Origin: Shewanella pneumatophori
GTDB lineage: Bacteria > Pseudomonadota > Gammaproteobacteria > Enterobacterales > Shewanellaceae
Direction of reading: 5' to 3'
Length of the DNA stretch: 64,000 nucleotides
Assembly: GCF_023283895.1 (NCBI RefSeq)
Contig: NZ_JAKILB010000001.1
Location: 496,001 to 560,000, forward strand
The translations under genes were made by a program, and so were the position numbers. The notes below the pieces were generated by a model. The model did not search any database and was not told where the DNA came from. It saw only the letters and a list, made by a program, of their open reading frames with translations. Positions 8,777-17,432 of this stretch are shown here, in pieces; the first letter of the stretch is position 1, and each line of letters begins with the position of its first letter.

Positions 8777-10270
8777 ATGAACAATTTGGCGCAAAATGCC
8801 GTTTTTTGTAAGCGTCTTGATTGGAATTTGACCACTACAGCTGTATTTTCTCATTTTGAGGGTACACCTTGGGCAATTTTGCTCGATTCAGCCAATGCAA
8901 ATCACACTGACGCAAGGTTTGATGTGATCTGTGCCGAACCAGTCGCAACGATTGTGACTAAGGCGGATAACACAACAATCAATCGCAGTATTGATAGAAG
9001 CGCCCTTTTTCCAATTAATCAGCCTTATAGCATCAATAGCGCCGAACAATCGCATTCTAATGATGATCCGTTTAGCTTAGTTAATGCGTTAATTAACGAA
9101 TATTACCCAGTACAAAAGCACAGCCCATTTATGTTTAGCGGCGGTGTGATGGGCAGTTTTAACTACGATCTAGGTCGGGTAATCGAATCATTACCACAGC
9201 TAGCTGAAAATGATATTTCGCTACCAGAGATGAATCTTGGCTGTTATGACTGGGCGTTGATCTTTGATTATCAAGATAACAGCTGGCATTTAGTGCATTA
9301 CAGCTCCAATGAAGCACTCGATATTCTTGCGAAGCGACTATCCAAACTCGTTAGCAATACATCAAGCAATATCGAGCCTTTTACTTTAACCAGTCATTGG
9401 CAAAATCAGCTGACCGAGCAAGCTTACAAACAGAAATTTGCTCAGGTACAAGAGTACCTATTAAGCGGTGACTGCTACCAAATCAATTTGACTCAGCGTT
9501 TTAGCGCAGCGTATCAAGGTGATGAATGGCAAGCTTACATGGCGCTACGAGAAACCAATGGCGCGCCTTTCTCAGCGTTTATCCGTCTTGAGCAGCATGC
9601 GTTGTTGTCTATTTCACCTGAGCGATTTATTCAGCATCAAAATGGCGATGTGCAGACTAAGCCGATTAAAGGCACTATGCCACGCGATACAGATCCGCTG
9701 AATGACTTAGCCTTAGCAGAGCAATTAAAGGGCTCTGAAAAGGATCGCGCTGAAAACTTAATGATTGTCGATCTATTACGTAACGATATAGGTAAAGTTG
9801 CAGCGCCCGGAAGTGTAACAGTACCAAAACTGTTTGATGTAGAAAGCTTTCCAGCAGTACATCACTTAGTTAGTACAGTAACGGCCAAACTAGCTCCTAA
9901 GCTAACACCAATAGACTTACTTAAGGCTTGTTTCCCGGGAGGCTCGATAACTGGCGCACCGAAAATCCGCGCAATGTCGATTATCGAGGAGCTTGAACCT
10001 TCAAGAAGAAGCCTCTATTGTGGCTCAATTGGGTATATCAGCCAAGACGGCACTATGGATACTAGTATTACTATTCGCACGCTAGTGGCAGAACAAACTA
10101 ATACAAAGCTGGGCTCTGAAACGAAAGCTAAAGAGCAGCAAAAGACAGGTGTCATTCATTGTTGGGCCGGAGGGGGTATCGTCGCCGACTCTAAGGCTGA
10201 TGCTGAGTACCAAGAAAGTTTTGATAAAGTGAGCCGAATACTCCCAGTCTTATCGAAGCTCAATCATTAA
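8777..10270 (+). CDS. pabB: Aminodeoxychorismate synthase component I
   Basis: Uses chorismate and ammonia (from the PabA glutaminase) to make 4-amino-4-deoxychorismate for folate synthesis; cytoplasmic. The 497-residue protein has an anthranilate synthase I-like N-terminal region (to ~200) and the chorismate-binding domain, with QINLTQRF, KPIKGTMPRD, ENLMIVDLLRND and the signature PGGSITGAPKIRAM. The KPIKGT lysine is the residue that distinguishes PabB from TrpE, which has Thr/Ala there. Start ATG at 8777 has GATAGGGTGAAT upstream. A longer, low-complexity stretch near residue 450 (TKLGSETKAKEQQKTG) is an insertion before the last conserved block. Divergent from fumarase; followed by tandem repeats and nudL. 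Confidence 0.93.
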   Translation: MNNLAQNAVFCKRLDWNLTTTAVFSHFEGTPWAILLDSANANHTDARFDVICAEPVATIVTKADNTTINRSIDRSALFPINQPYSINSAEQSHSNDDPFSLVNALINEYYPVQKHSPFMFSGGVMGSFNYDLGRVIESLPQLAENDISLPEMNLGCYDWALIFDYQDNSWHLVHYSSNEALDILAKRLSKLVSNTSSNIEPFTLTSHWQNQLTEQAYKQKFAQVQEYLLSGDCYQINLTQRFSAAYQGDEWQAYMALRETNGAPFSAFIRLEQHALLSISPERFIQHQNGDVQTKPIKGTMPRDTDPLNDLALAEQLKGSEKDRAENLMIVDLLRNDIGKVAAPGSVTVPKLFDVESFPAVHHLVSTVTAKLAPKLTPIDLLKACFPGGSITGAPKIRAMSIIEELEPSRRSLYCGSIGYISQDGTMDTSITIRTLVAEQTNTKLGSETKAKEQQKTGVIHCWAGGGIVADSKADAEYQESFDKVSRILPVLSKLNH

Positions 10271-10348
10271 GTAAAAAGCACTCAATAGAGCGCTAAGTAA
10301 CGAGCGAGTATAAAACCTCAAGTTTATTACAGGGGCTTAATAACCATC

Positions 10349-10418
10349 GCTTAATTACAGTAGTTTAATATCAGTACTTTAATATCAGTGGTTTAATAGC
10401 AATTGCTTATTATAAAAG
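10349..10418. repeat. Five degenerate 14-bp tandem repeats between pabB and the Nudix gene
   Basis: Consecutive 14-mers starting at 10349, 10363, 10377, 10391 and 10405 follow the pattern GYTTAATATCAGTR. Copies two and three (GTTTAATATCAGTA, CTTTAATATCAGTG) differ at two positions; the outer copies are more degenerate. A 15-mer at 10334-10348 may be a sixth. Confidence 0.75.
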
Positions 10419-10426
10419 GATAATCA

Positions 10427-11014
10427 ATGGATCTGGTCGAGTTTAAAGCCCGCTATAGTCTTAACACTTTACCAGAGCTAGATCCTATTCAATCAGACTT
10501 AGGCCAAGTTGAGACTAATCTTCGTCAAGCTGCGGTGTTAATTGCTATCCATGAAATCAATAATCAGCTGCACGTTATTTTGACCAGGCGCCCTACACAC
10601 CTTAGGGCGCATCCAGGGCAAATCAGTTTTCCCGGCGGTAAAGTTGAGCAAACAGATATAAGTTATCAAGCCACCGCGTTACGAGAAGCCCAAGAAGAGA
10701 TTGGCCTGTTAAATACCAATGTCGAAGTAATTGGCGCGCTACCAGCCCATAAGACATTTACAGGCTTTGAAATCACCCCATTTGTCGCAACTGTTAAACA
10801 ATCATTTGTGCCCGTTATCGACCCTGGTGAAGTGGATGAATATTTTACCGTGCCACTATCATTTCTGTTAAAGCGTTATAATCGCCAAAGTCAACTTTAT
10901 ACCCGCAAAGGAGTGCAATACCCGGTGCACTTTATTCCTTATAAACAGCATTTTATTTGGGGCGCTACAGCAGCGATGATTGATTTGTTATGCCGGCATT
11001 TAAGTCACAACTAA
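10427..11014 (+). CDS. nudL: Nudix hydrolase, CoA pyrophosphatase type
   Basis: Probably hydrolyses the pyrophosphate bond of CoA or acyl-CoA to 4'-phosphopantetheine and 3',5'-ADP. The Nudix box is intact: GGKVEQTDISYQATALREAQEEIGL (GX5EX7REXXEEXG) at about 68-92. Just before it, RPTHLRAHPGQISFPGG matches the extra UPF0035 motif (LLTxRxxxLRxHxGQxxFPGG) that marks the CoA pyrophosphatase subfamily. Length (195) fits E. coli NudL (192). RBS AAAGGATAA precedes the ATG. Upstream lie five 14-bp repeats, and its stop codon sits inside a second tandem repeat. Confidence 0.88.
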   Translation: MDLVEFKARYSLNTLPELDPIQSDLGQVETNLRQAAVLIAIHEINNQLHVILTRRPTHLRAHPGQISFPGGKVEQTDISYQATALREAQEEIGLLNTNVEVIGALPAHKTFTGFEITPFVATVKQSFVPVIDPGEVDEYFTVPLSFLLKRYNRQSQLYTRKGVQYPVHFIPYKQHFIWGATAAMIDLLCRHLSHN

Positions 11015-11047
11015 AGTCACAAATAAAGTCATAACGAAAGTCTTTAA
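11000..11047. repeat. Four 12-bp tandem repeats over the Nudix gene stop codon
   Basis: TTAAGTCACAAC, TAAAGTCACAAA, TAAAGTCATAAC and GAAAGTCTTTAA run head to tail from 11000. The stop codon TAA at 11012-11014 begins the second unit. Confidence 0.8.
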
Positions 11048-11392
11048 TTAGACCACAAAGCGGATATAAAGCCCCGCAGCCAATGAGCAGGTAAACAGTA
11101 AAGGAATATTAACCCACCAGCCGAGTTTACTGCGCTGAGCAATGTAAAGGTTAAACCCAAGATTGATAAAGCTTAATACCGCACAAACCCAAATAATATG
11201 TTCCAGCAATACCGTTTGCTCAGGATCCCACTCAAGTCTTACTTCTGCGCCATGACTTTGAAAGTAGCCTATCGCAGCATCTGGCCTTGCCTTATCAAAA
11301 AGCATTAAGGCATAGATAGCCAAAGACCAGCCGATAATCGACAGGCTCGACAATAAAAAGTGGAAGATTTTTACTCTATTCATGCATGCCAT
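11048..11392 (-). CDS. Small hypothetical membrane protein
   Basis: I do not recognise the family. The 114-residue product has a hydrophobic segment at ~10-31 (IFHFLLSSLSIIGWSLAIYALMLF), a hydrophilic stretch ~32-60 rich in Asp/Glu (FDKARPDAAIGYFQ), then two further membrane segments (~62-83 and ~92-112). The start is either the ATG at 11392 or the one three codons in (11383); no strong ribosome site separates them. It converges on the Nudix gene, with the 12-bp repeats between, and is divergent from asnS. A real gene is likely because the hydrophobicity pattern is coherent. Confidence 0.6.
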   Translation of the reverse strand: MACMNRVKIFHFLLSSLSIIGWSLAIYALMLFDKARPDAAIGYFQSHGAEVRLEWDPEQTVLLEHIIWVCAVLSFINLGFNLYIAQRSKLGWWVNIPLLFTCSLAAGLYIRFVV

Positions 11393-11534
11393 CCATAGTT
11401 TTTGTCATGATTGTCGTCACAATAGCAATTTAGACACTAAGATACCCTACTTTCCACTTGAGAAAAGCGTTTATACAGGTAATATAAACCTCCAAATTAT
11501 TTAAAAAAACGTTTCGTTGGAGAACTAAGCAACA

Positions 11535-12935
11535 ATGAGCATTACATCTGTCGCTTCTGTGTTTAAAGGTGACTTTGCGATTGGTTCGCAAATCACAGTA
11601 CGTGGCTGGGTAAGATCCCGCCGCGATTCTAAGGCAGGAATTTCATTCCTAGCTGTTTATGACGGTTCATGTTTCGACCCTATCCAGGGTGTTGTGCCAA
11701 ATAATCTAGAAAATTACACCAACGAAGTGTTAAAGCTTACTGCTGGTTGTTCTGTAGTGATGACTGGTGAAGTTGTTGAATCTCCAGGTCAAGGCCAAGC
11801 GTTCGAAATGCAAGTGACTAAGGTTGAGGTTGCTGGTTGGGTTGAAGATCCAGACACCTACCCAATGGCTGCAAAGCGTCACTCAATTGAGCATTTACGT
11901 GAATTAGCCCATTTACGTCCACGCACTAACATCATTGGTGCTGTTGCCCGTGTACGTAACTGTTTATCGCAAGCGATTCACCGCTTCTACAATGAACAAG
12001 GTTACATCTGGGTTTCTACACCGCTAATCACAGCATCTGACACTGAAGGCGCTGGTGAAATGTTCCGTGTATCGACATTAGATCTAGAGAACTTACCACG
12101 TACAGACAAAGGCACTGTTGATTACGGTGAAGATTTCTTCGGTAAAGAGTCTTTCCTTACAGTATCGGGTCAGCTTAACGCTGAGACTTACGCATGTGCA
12201 TTATCAAAAGTTTATACTTTTGGTCCAACATTCCGTGCAGAAAACTCAAACACTAGCCGTCACTTGGCAGAGTTCTGGATGGTTGAGCCTGAAGTTGCTT
12301 ACGCTGATCTAAACGATGCAGCTAAGCTTGCAGAAGACATGCTTAAGTACTGTTTCAAAGCCGTACTTGAAGAGCGTCGTGATGACTTAGAGTTCTTTGC
12401 ACAACGTGTAGAGAAAACAGCGATCACTCGTCTAGAAAACTTCGTAAGCAGTGATTTCGCGCAAATCGACTACACAGACGCAATCGAAATTCTGAAAGCT
12501 TGTGATAAAGATTTTGAGTTCGACGTTGAATGGGGTATCGATTTACACTCAGAACATGAGCGTTACCTTGCTGAAGAGCACTTCAAAGCACCTGTAGTTG
12601 TTAAGAACTACCCGAAAGACATTAAAGCATTCTACATGCGCTTAAATGACGACGGTAAAACAGTTGCTGCAATGGACGTGCTAGCTCCAGGGATCGGTGA
12701 AATCATCGGTGGCGCACAGCGTGAAGAGCGTTTAGACGTACTTGATGCACGTCTTGCAGAAATGGAACTGAGCCAGGAAGATTACTGGTGGTACCGTGAC
12801 CTACGTCGTTACGGCACAGTACCTCACGCAGGTTTCGGTCTAGGTTTTGAGCGTTTGGTTTCTTACGTGACTGGTGTTGCTAACATCCGTGACGTGATTC
12901 CATTCCCACGCTCACCAAACTCTGCAAACTTCTAA
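11535..12935 (+). CDS. asnS: Asparaginyl-tRNA synthetase
   Basis: Charges tRNA-Asn with asparagine in the cytoplasm. The 466-residue class IIb enzyme has the N-terminal OB-fold anticodon-binding domain (~1-110, [12 protein letters not shown]), motif 2 ([27 protein letters not shown]) and motif 3 ([15 protein letters not shown]). The length matches E. coli AsnRS exactly (466), and the sequence ends in the family's usual [16 protein letters not shown] tail. Codon use is more biased than in its neighbours, as expected of a highly expressed gene. A strong bidirectional terminator follows. Confidence 0.97.
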   Translation: MSITSVASVFKGDFAIGSQITVRGWVRSRRDSKAGISFLAVYDGSCFDPIQGVVPNNLENYTNEVLKLTAGCSVVMTGEVVESPGQGQAFEMQVTKVEVAGWVEDPDTYPMAAKRHSIEHLRELAHLRPRTNIIGAVARVRNCLSQAIHRFYNEQGYIWVSTPLITASDTEGAGEMFRVSTLDLENLPRTDKGTVDYGEDFFGKESFLTVSGQLNAETYACALSKVYTFGPTFRAENSNTSRHLAEFWMVEPEVAYADLNDAAKLAEDMLKYCFKAVLEERRDDLEFFAQRVEKTAITRLENFVSSDFAQIDYTDAIEILKACDKDFEFDVEWGIDLHSEHERYLAEEHFKAPVVVKNYPKDIKAFYMRLNDDGKTVAAMDVLAPGIGEIIGGAQREERLDVLDARLAEMELSQEDYWWYRDLRRYGTVPHAGFGLGFERLVSYVTGVANIRDVIPFPRSPNSANF

Positions 12936-13008
12936 TTGCTAATTCTCAATTAGTTTTGAGCATTTAGTTTTAAGTAAAAACTTTTAACGCTCAATACAAT
13001 CGTTTCAT

Positions 13009-13046
13009 AAAAATGCCAGTAATCAGTTACTGGCATTTTTGTTTTT
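13009..13046. terminator. Bidirectional terminator between asnS and the PIG-L gene
   Basis: A 14-bp perfect stem (AAAAATGCCAGTAA / TTACTGGCATTTTT) with A and T runs at both ends lies between two convergent genes and can serve both. Confidence 0.9.
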
Positions 13047-13059
13047 ATCTAGTAAATCA

Positions 13060-13803
13060 TTAAGCAATTAGCTCTTCTAACTCCATAATCCCATGCCTTC
13101 TATAAGGCTCTGCAATCACAAACTTACTATGGCTACCAATACCATTATAAAAATAGAGCGAGTTATCAATTGCCTGTTGCACAGCGCGGCCGCGTTCTAC
13201 AAAGCTAAACGCATCAAATTGTGGATTAATCGCAGTACGTTCATCTTGAGACAAACACTGAGAGAAATGCTCGCCAGAAAACCGCATTTGTGTTGTTAAA
13301 CAATCCATTGCCTTATTTTTTAAATGCATTACTGAAGCTAATGAAATACTACAATTAGGTGTTTTGGGATTCATGTAATATATAGTGGCAACGGGGTGCG
13401 GCGCGAGATCAGGTAATTCTGCTAGGGCAAAATCTCGAGACGCTAACGCAATCGATTCGAGGATCAGCATCATAGCGGGTCTTCTATCGGGATCGAGATC
13501 TTCATAGCTGTGTTCAGGGCATTGAGTAATGATAATATCTGGCTTGGTTTCGCGAATAACTCTTACCAGTTCAACTTTATACTCCTTACGAAGATCAATC
13601 CCACCACGTTCAAAATCATTAAAGTACAGCTTATTAATGCCAAGCACAGCCGCAGCATCTTGTAATTCAGTCTTCATCGTCTCTTTGGCAAGCATAACCG
13701 ACGCAAATGACTGGCCACCTTTTTGAGCATTAATCGCCAGTGCGCCACCACATTCAACGATTTCCATACCATACACGCCAAGAAATAATATTCTCTGTTC
13801 CAT
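13060..13803 (-). CDS. PIG-L/LmbE-like protein with degenerate metal site
   Basis: A 247-residue member of the PIG-L (LmbE) fold, last gene of an iron/corrinoid-type uptake operon, 18 bp after the TonB receptor stop. The fold is recognisable from LFLG....E.VECGGALA (6-23), AAAVLGINKLYFNDF (50-64), KPDIIITQCPEHS (87-99) and the helix with CLTTQM. Family members normally bind Zn through an HPDD(E) motif and a later HPDH; here the first reads VYGME (10-14) and the second DPDRR (104-108), so most expected ligands are absent. The overall layout resembles GalB/LigJ-type hydratases within the family. Either it uses a different site or it is not a metal hydrolase. Its place in the operon suggests a role with the imported ligand, but this is inference. 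Confidence 0.7.
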   Translation of the reverse strand: MEQRILFLGVYGMEIVECGGALAINAQKGGQSFASVMLAKETMKTELQDAAAVLGINKLYFNDFERGGIDLRKEYKVELVRVIRETKPDIIITQCPEHSYEDLDPDRRPAMMLILESIALASRDFALAELPDLAPHPVATIYYMNPKTPNCSISLASVMHLKNKAMDCLTTQMRFSGEHFSQCLSQDERTAINPQFDAFSFVERGRAVQQAIDNSLYFYNGIGSHSKFVIAEPYRRHGIMELEELIA

Positions 13804-13821
13804 AGTGACTCCAAAAGTTGA

Positions 13822-15711
13822 TTACATTTGATAACGATAATTAAACTGTAGGTCTCGAGGAGTCCCCAAGGTTGGTATGGGTTGTCTATGCTCCTCTGGT
13901 GCGGTGCTTCCTGGATTAAATACGCTGACAGCGCCGTCTACATCAAACATGTTTTCTAACCTCAGGCTGAGCGTGTGTTGACCTAATGTATAGCTAGATG
14001 ACAGCGAGAAAACCCACTCTCCACCAACTTCAACATCATGCTCAGTAAGAGAGCCGGTATACAGGCCTTGAACACCGAGTTTTATACTGTCTGAGACAAA
14101 ATAGTCCGCGTTAACTTGTGATAACCATTTGGGGATCCCTGATAACTGCTCAGACTCGCCTTTCTCTCTGGTATCTGCGTATGTCAGTGCAGCAGAGATA
14201 CTTAGCGCATCAGATTGCCACTGGCTAAGCAATTCAAAACCTTTAGTATTGACCTGTTCAGAAAGATTGACGTAATGCGCATCTTTAATGCCGATTAAGT
14301 CATCGACTTCGCGCAAAAATAGCAATGGCTCAAACGTAAATTCATCAACCGATAAGCGAAGACCAATATTGGCGCTCATGCTTTGCTCAGGGTTTAAATC
14401 AGAATTTCCCGTAACACCACCTTCCTCTGCTACCGAAAATAGCTCTTCAGCGCTAGGTAATCTAAAACCTGTTCCGACAGATGCTGAAAGTACAATGTTG
14501 GGGTTAAACTCATGTTGACTACTTGCGCTCCAATTGAGGCTGTCACCCGCATCTGAGATATCGCTGTAACGCAGGCCAAATGAAAATTGAGTTAAATGGA
14601 TTTGAGGTCTGAATTGAACAAAAACAGATTGCACGGTTTCGGTATCACTGACGAAGTTCATCACTTCGTCTTCGCCGCGATACTGTTGCAGCTCTGCACC
14701 AATAAGCCAGTCATTAATCTCGCCTGAGCGATATTGTGCCATAGCCTTTACACCGTAATCTTCAAACCCCCAATAACTGTTATCATCAACAACTGTGATG
14801 TCACCATTTTCGTCCTGATCAACTCGGTTATAATAAGTATCCCAGCTGTGGTAATAACCCTTTACTTGCAGATCCCACTCATCGAATATCGGATGCTGAT
14901 AATCAAGAGTAATGAGCTTTTCATCTCTATCGTTATTGCTGTTTATTGTGCCATAAGGCCTAAGCCGTTCTAGATCCGCATGATTAAATTGCATCAGCAT
15001 CGTTAACTGCTGGTCTTGCTCACCAAGCCATCTCGCCTTACCGCCAATGTTATAAACCGTATAACCACGCTTAACGTCATCCGACGCCGTCCAATGGATA
15101 TTTTCATCGGGCCAAAGTTGATAACCTTCACTCGTTGAGTAAGAGCCATATAAAGACCAATCAATACTCTCTATATCGCCAGAGACATAACCATCAATAC
15201 TTTGGCTTGCAAGTGTATCTGCGCCTATCGAGAATTCAGCGGAATTTTGCTTTGAAAGATCGCGAGTAACAATATTGACCACCCCGGCGATCGCACTGGT
15301 GCCATAAACGATGCCTTGACCACCTTTAAGTACTTCTATGCGCTCAATCATGTTTGGATTTAAGCTATCGAGGTACACGCCGCCATATAAGCGATTATTC
15401 AACCGGTTACCATCAAGTAACCACAAGATATCCTGCTTCCTTGAGCCTTGTAGTGAATAATAGCCGCCATCATAACGACCTCCTTTGGCGGACGAGAATA
15501 AGCCCGGCACCCATTGAGCAAGAATTGAATTGATATCGGCTTGACCAAAGCTAGTAATTTGTTCCCGTTCAATCACTACCATAGATTGGCCTAACTTAGC
15601 TTGATCTAGGCTTAAGTTTTGTTCCAGTGTATTGGTTACGGTTATCACCTCATCTATCTCATTCACATTTGCAATGGCGATTGCACCTAAAGCCAATAAA
15701 ACACTACTCAT
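13822..15711 (-). CDS. TonB-dependent outer-membrane receptor
   Basis: Imports a scarce ligand (iron chelate, heme or corrinoid) across the outer membrane using TonB energy. I start it at the ATG at 15711, inside the last codons of the ATPase gene, because GGAG lies 7 nt upstream and the product then begins with a signal peptide (MSSVLLALGAIAIA). A longer frame to 15771 would lack both. Plug domain ~40-150 (GQADINSILAQWVPG, RIEVLKGGQGIVYGTSAIAGVVNIVTR), then a 22-strand barrel; 629 residues. The TonB box is probably EVITV near the mature N-terminus. The last residues are RYQM, not the aromatic residue most barrels end on. The size and plug resemble BtuB-like receptors, but the ligand is not identifiable. 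Confidence 0.85.
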   Translation of the reverse strand: MSSVLLALGAIAIANVNEIDEVITVTNTLEQNLSLDQAKLGQSMVVIEREQITSFGQADINSILAQWVPGLFSSAKGGRYDGGYYSLQGSRKQDILWLLDGNRLNNRLYGGVYLDSLNPNMIERIEVLKGGQGIVYGTSAIAGVVNIVTRDLSKQNSAEFSIGADTLASQSIDGYVSGDIESIDWSLYGSYSTSEGYQLWPDENIHWTASDDVKRGYTVYNIGGKARWLGEQDQQLTMLMQFNHADLERLRPYGTINSNNDRDEKLITLDYQHPIFDEWDLQVKGYYHSWDTYYNRVDQDENGDITVVDDNSYWGFEDYGVKAMAQYRSGEINDWLIGAELQQYRGEDEVMNFVSDTETVQSVFVQFRPQIHLTQFSFGLRYSDISDAGDSLNWSASSQHEFNPNIVLSASVGTGFRLPSAEELFSVAEEGGVTGNSDLNPEQSMSANIGLRLSVDEFTFEPLLFLREVDDLIGIKDAHYVNLSEQVNTKGFELLSQWQSDALSISAALTYADTREKGESEQLSGIPKWLSQVNADYFVSDSIKLGVQGLYTGSLTEHDVEVGGEWVFSLSSSYTLGQHTLSLRLENMFDVDGAVSVFNPGSTAPEEHRQPIPTLGTPRDLQFNYRYQM

Positions 15712-16444
15712 CAAATACTCCAACAACAGTAACGTTAACGCCATTAACCCCAGTTTGGATTTGGGCATCAACTTTATAAGCTAAACGCATATTTTCTTGT
15801 GTTAACACCTCAGTTGGCGCACCAAATGAAGCCACCTTGTCATCCACTAAAAGCAGCAGTTTGTCGCAATACTGCGCCGCTAAATTGATATCGTGGAAGG
15901 TTGCTATAACGGTATTTGCGCGCTGCTTAATGATCGACAGCAATTGATGTTGGTGAAAAATATCTAAATGATTGGTCGGTTCATCAAGTAACAGTAATTC
16001 AGTATTTTGAAATAATGTTTGCGCCAGCATGACTCGTTGTAGCTGGCCGCCAGATAGGTGTTCTAATTGACGATCTTTAAGGTGGGTAAGACTGCAATCT
16101 GCCAGCAACTGCGCTAGCCTTGCTTGATCTACACAAGAGGAACATGCAGCTAAAGACACCACATCACTGACATTCAAACCACCGCAGACACCGTTATGTT
16201 GCATCATAAGTGCAAGATAATTGGCGCGTAGTTTTTGTTTCATACCCAGTAGTGAGTCAGTGCGCCAATATAAATCACCACTTTTAACAGGGAGTAATCC
16301 AGCCATCGACTTAAGCAAGGTTGTTTTGCCACAGCCATTGCGACCTAAAATCCCCACCCACTCTCCAGAGTTAACACTAAATTGAAATGGAGCTAGGTTT
16401 TCAAGCCCGTTAGCGGCTATGTGCAAACTATCGATATGCAGCAT
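15704..16444 (-). CDS. ABC transporter ATP-binding protein (FecE/BtuD type)
   Basis: Energises import through the partner FecCD-like permease. The 246-residue protein has Walker A GRNGCGKTT (~34-42), the ABC signature LSGGQLQRVMLAQ, Walker B ELLLLDEPTNHLD and the switch histidine in ATFHDINLA. The start overlaps the permease end by 17 bp, and its end overlaps the receptor start by 8 bp, so translational coupling is likely. The order binding protein, permease, ATPase, receptor matches iron-siderophore, heme and B12 systems; no cobalamin riboswitch is seen upstream of the operon. Confidence 0.9.
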   Translation of the reverse strand: MLHIDSLHIAANGLENLAPFQFSVNSGEWVGILGRNGCGKTTLLKSMAGLLPVKSGDLYWRTDSLLGMKQKLRANYLALMMQHNGVCGGLNVSDVVSLAACSSCVDQARLAQLLADCSLTHLKDRQLEHLSGGQLQRVMLAQTLFQNTELLLLDEPTNHLDIFHQHQLLSIIKQRANTVIATFHDINLAAQYCDKLLLLVDDKVASFGAPTEVLTQENMRLAYKVDAQIQTGVNGVNVTVVGVFDE

Positions 16445-17432
16445 GAGTTTGCCTTCTTATTAGCGAGAGGAGTAATGGCGCAGTGATCAATGCTAAGGGC
16501 ACAGAAAGCGGTAATTCGTTAGGTGCTAATAACCATCGACAAATAATGTCGACGAAAACACAGGTCACAGCGCCTAATGTTGCGGTTATAGGAATGAGGT
16601 GTTTATGGCTGCCTCCAACTAGCAATCGACAAATATGCGGAACTAACAGACCAATAAAGCCCACGACACCGGCTGAAGCAACAGACATTCCGGTTAAAAG
16701 TAAAACCCCAAACGCAACTTGCCAACGTAATAACGTAAGGTTGACGCCAATAGACTGTGACTTTTCATCGCCAAGCAGCATTAAATCGAGATAGTGTCTG
16801 TTACGGTAAGCTAGATAGACAATAATTGGTAAGGCAATAGACAAGGGAATAGTATGCTCCCAGGTTGTCCCTACGAGCGAGCCCATCAGCCATCTGAGGA
16901 TCTGACTTAAAGCTTGCTCATCGCCGAGGATCATCATTAAGGTCGTTAGTGATGCACCAATAGAACTGATTGTGACACCGCACAACACCAAAGCCATTGG
17001 TGATACTGGCACGCCTTTTCGATTAGCGCACATCATCACTAAGATAAACGCGCTTGTTGCCCCGAGTACCGCCAATAACCATTGTGGAATAAACAAGCCC
17101 AAAGTGATGCCGCTAACAGCAAATAAAGAGGCGCCATTGGCAATACCGAGTAAATAAGGATCTGCCAGCGGATTTCTGACAAGGGTTTGAGTTAACAGAC
17201 CTGCGACAGATAATGCCGAACCGACAAGCGCAGCTAAGATCGCTCGTGGCAGACGCATGTCATAAATAATTGCTGAAGCGAGTTTGTGATCTTCTGATTG
17301 AGTCAAACCGCCTATTAACTCAGAGATTGATAGCGATAACGCGCCATAAGACACGCCGGTGATGAACAAGATCAGCAATAAGCACATCAACACCAAAATC
17401 AACAACCACAAGTAGCGCTTAAATAAACTCAT
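16428..17432 (-). CDS. FecCD-family ABC transporter permease
   Basis: Inner-membrane channel of a metal-chelate or B12 importer. 334 residues with about ten membrane segments; the family motifs RLPRAILAALVGSALSVAGLLTQTLVRNPLADPYLLGIANGA (start of the conserved region) and GFIGLLVPHICRLLVGGSHKHLIP (ATPase-contact loop) are clear. The start overlaps the end of the binding-protein gene by 4 bp (ATGA type). Only one permease gene is present, so it should act as a homodimer, like BtuC. Confidence 0.92.
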   Translation of the reverse strand: MSLFKRYLWLLILVLMCLLLILFITGVSYGALSLSISELIGGLTQSEDHKLASAIIYDMRLPRAILAALVGSALSVAGLLTQTLVRNPLADPYLLGIANGASLFAVSGITLGLFIPQWLLAVLGATSAFILVMMCANRKGVPVSPMALVLCGVTISSIGASLTTLMMILGDEQALSQILRWLMGSLVGTTWEHTIPLSIALPIIVYLAYRNRHYLDLMLLGDEKSQSIGVNLTLLRWQVAFGVLLLTGMSVASAGVVGFIGLLVPHICRLLVGGSHKHLIPITATLGAVTCVFVDIICRWLLAPNELPLSVPLALITAPLLLSLIRRQTHAAYR

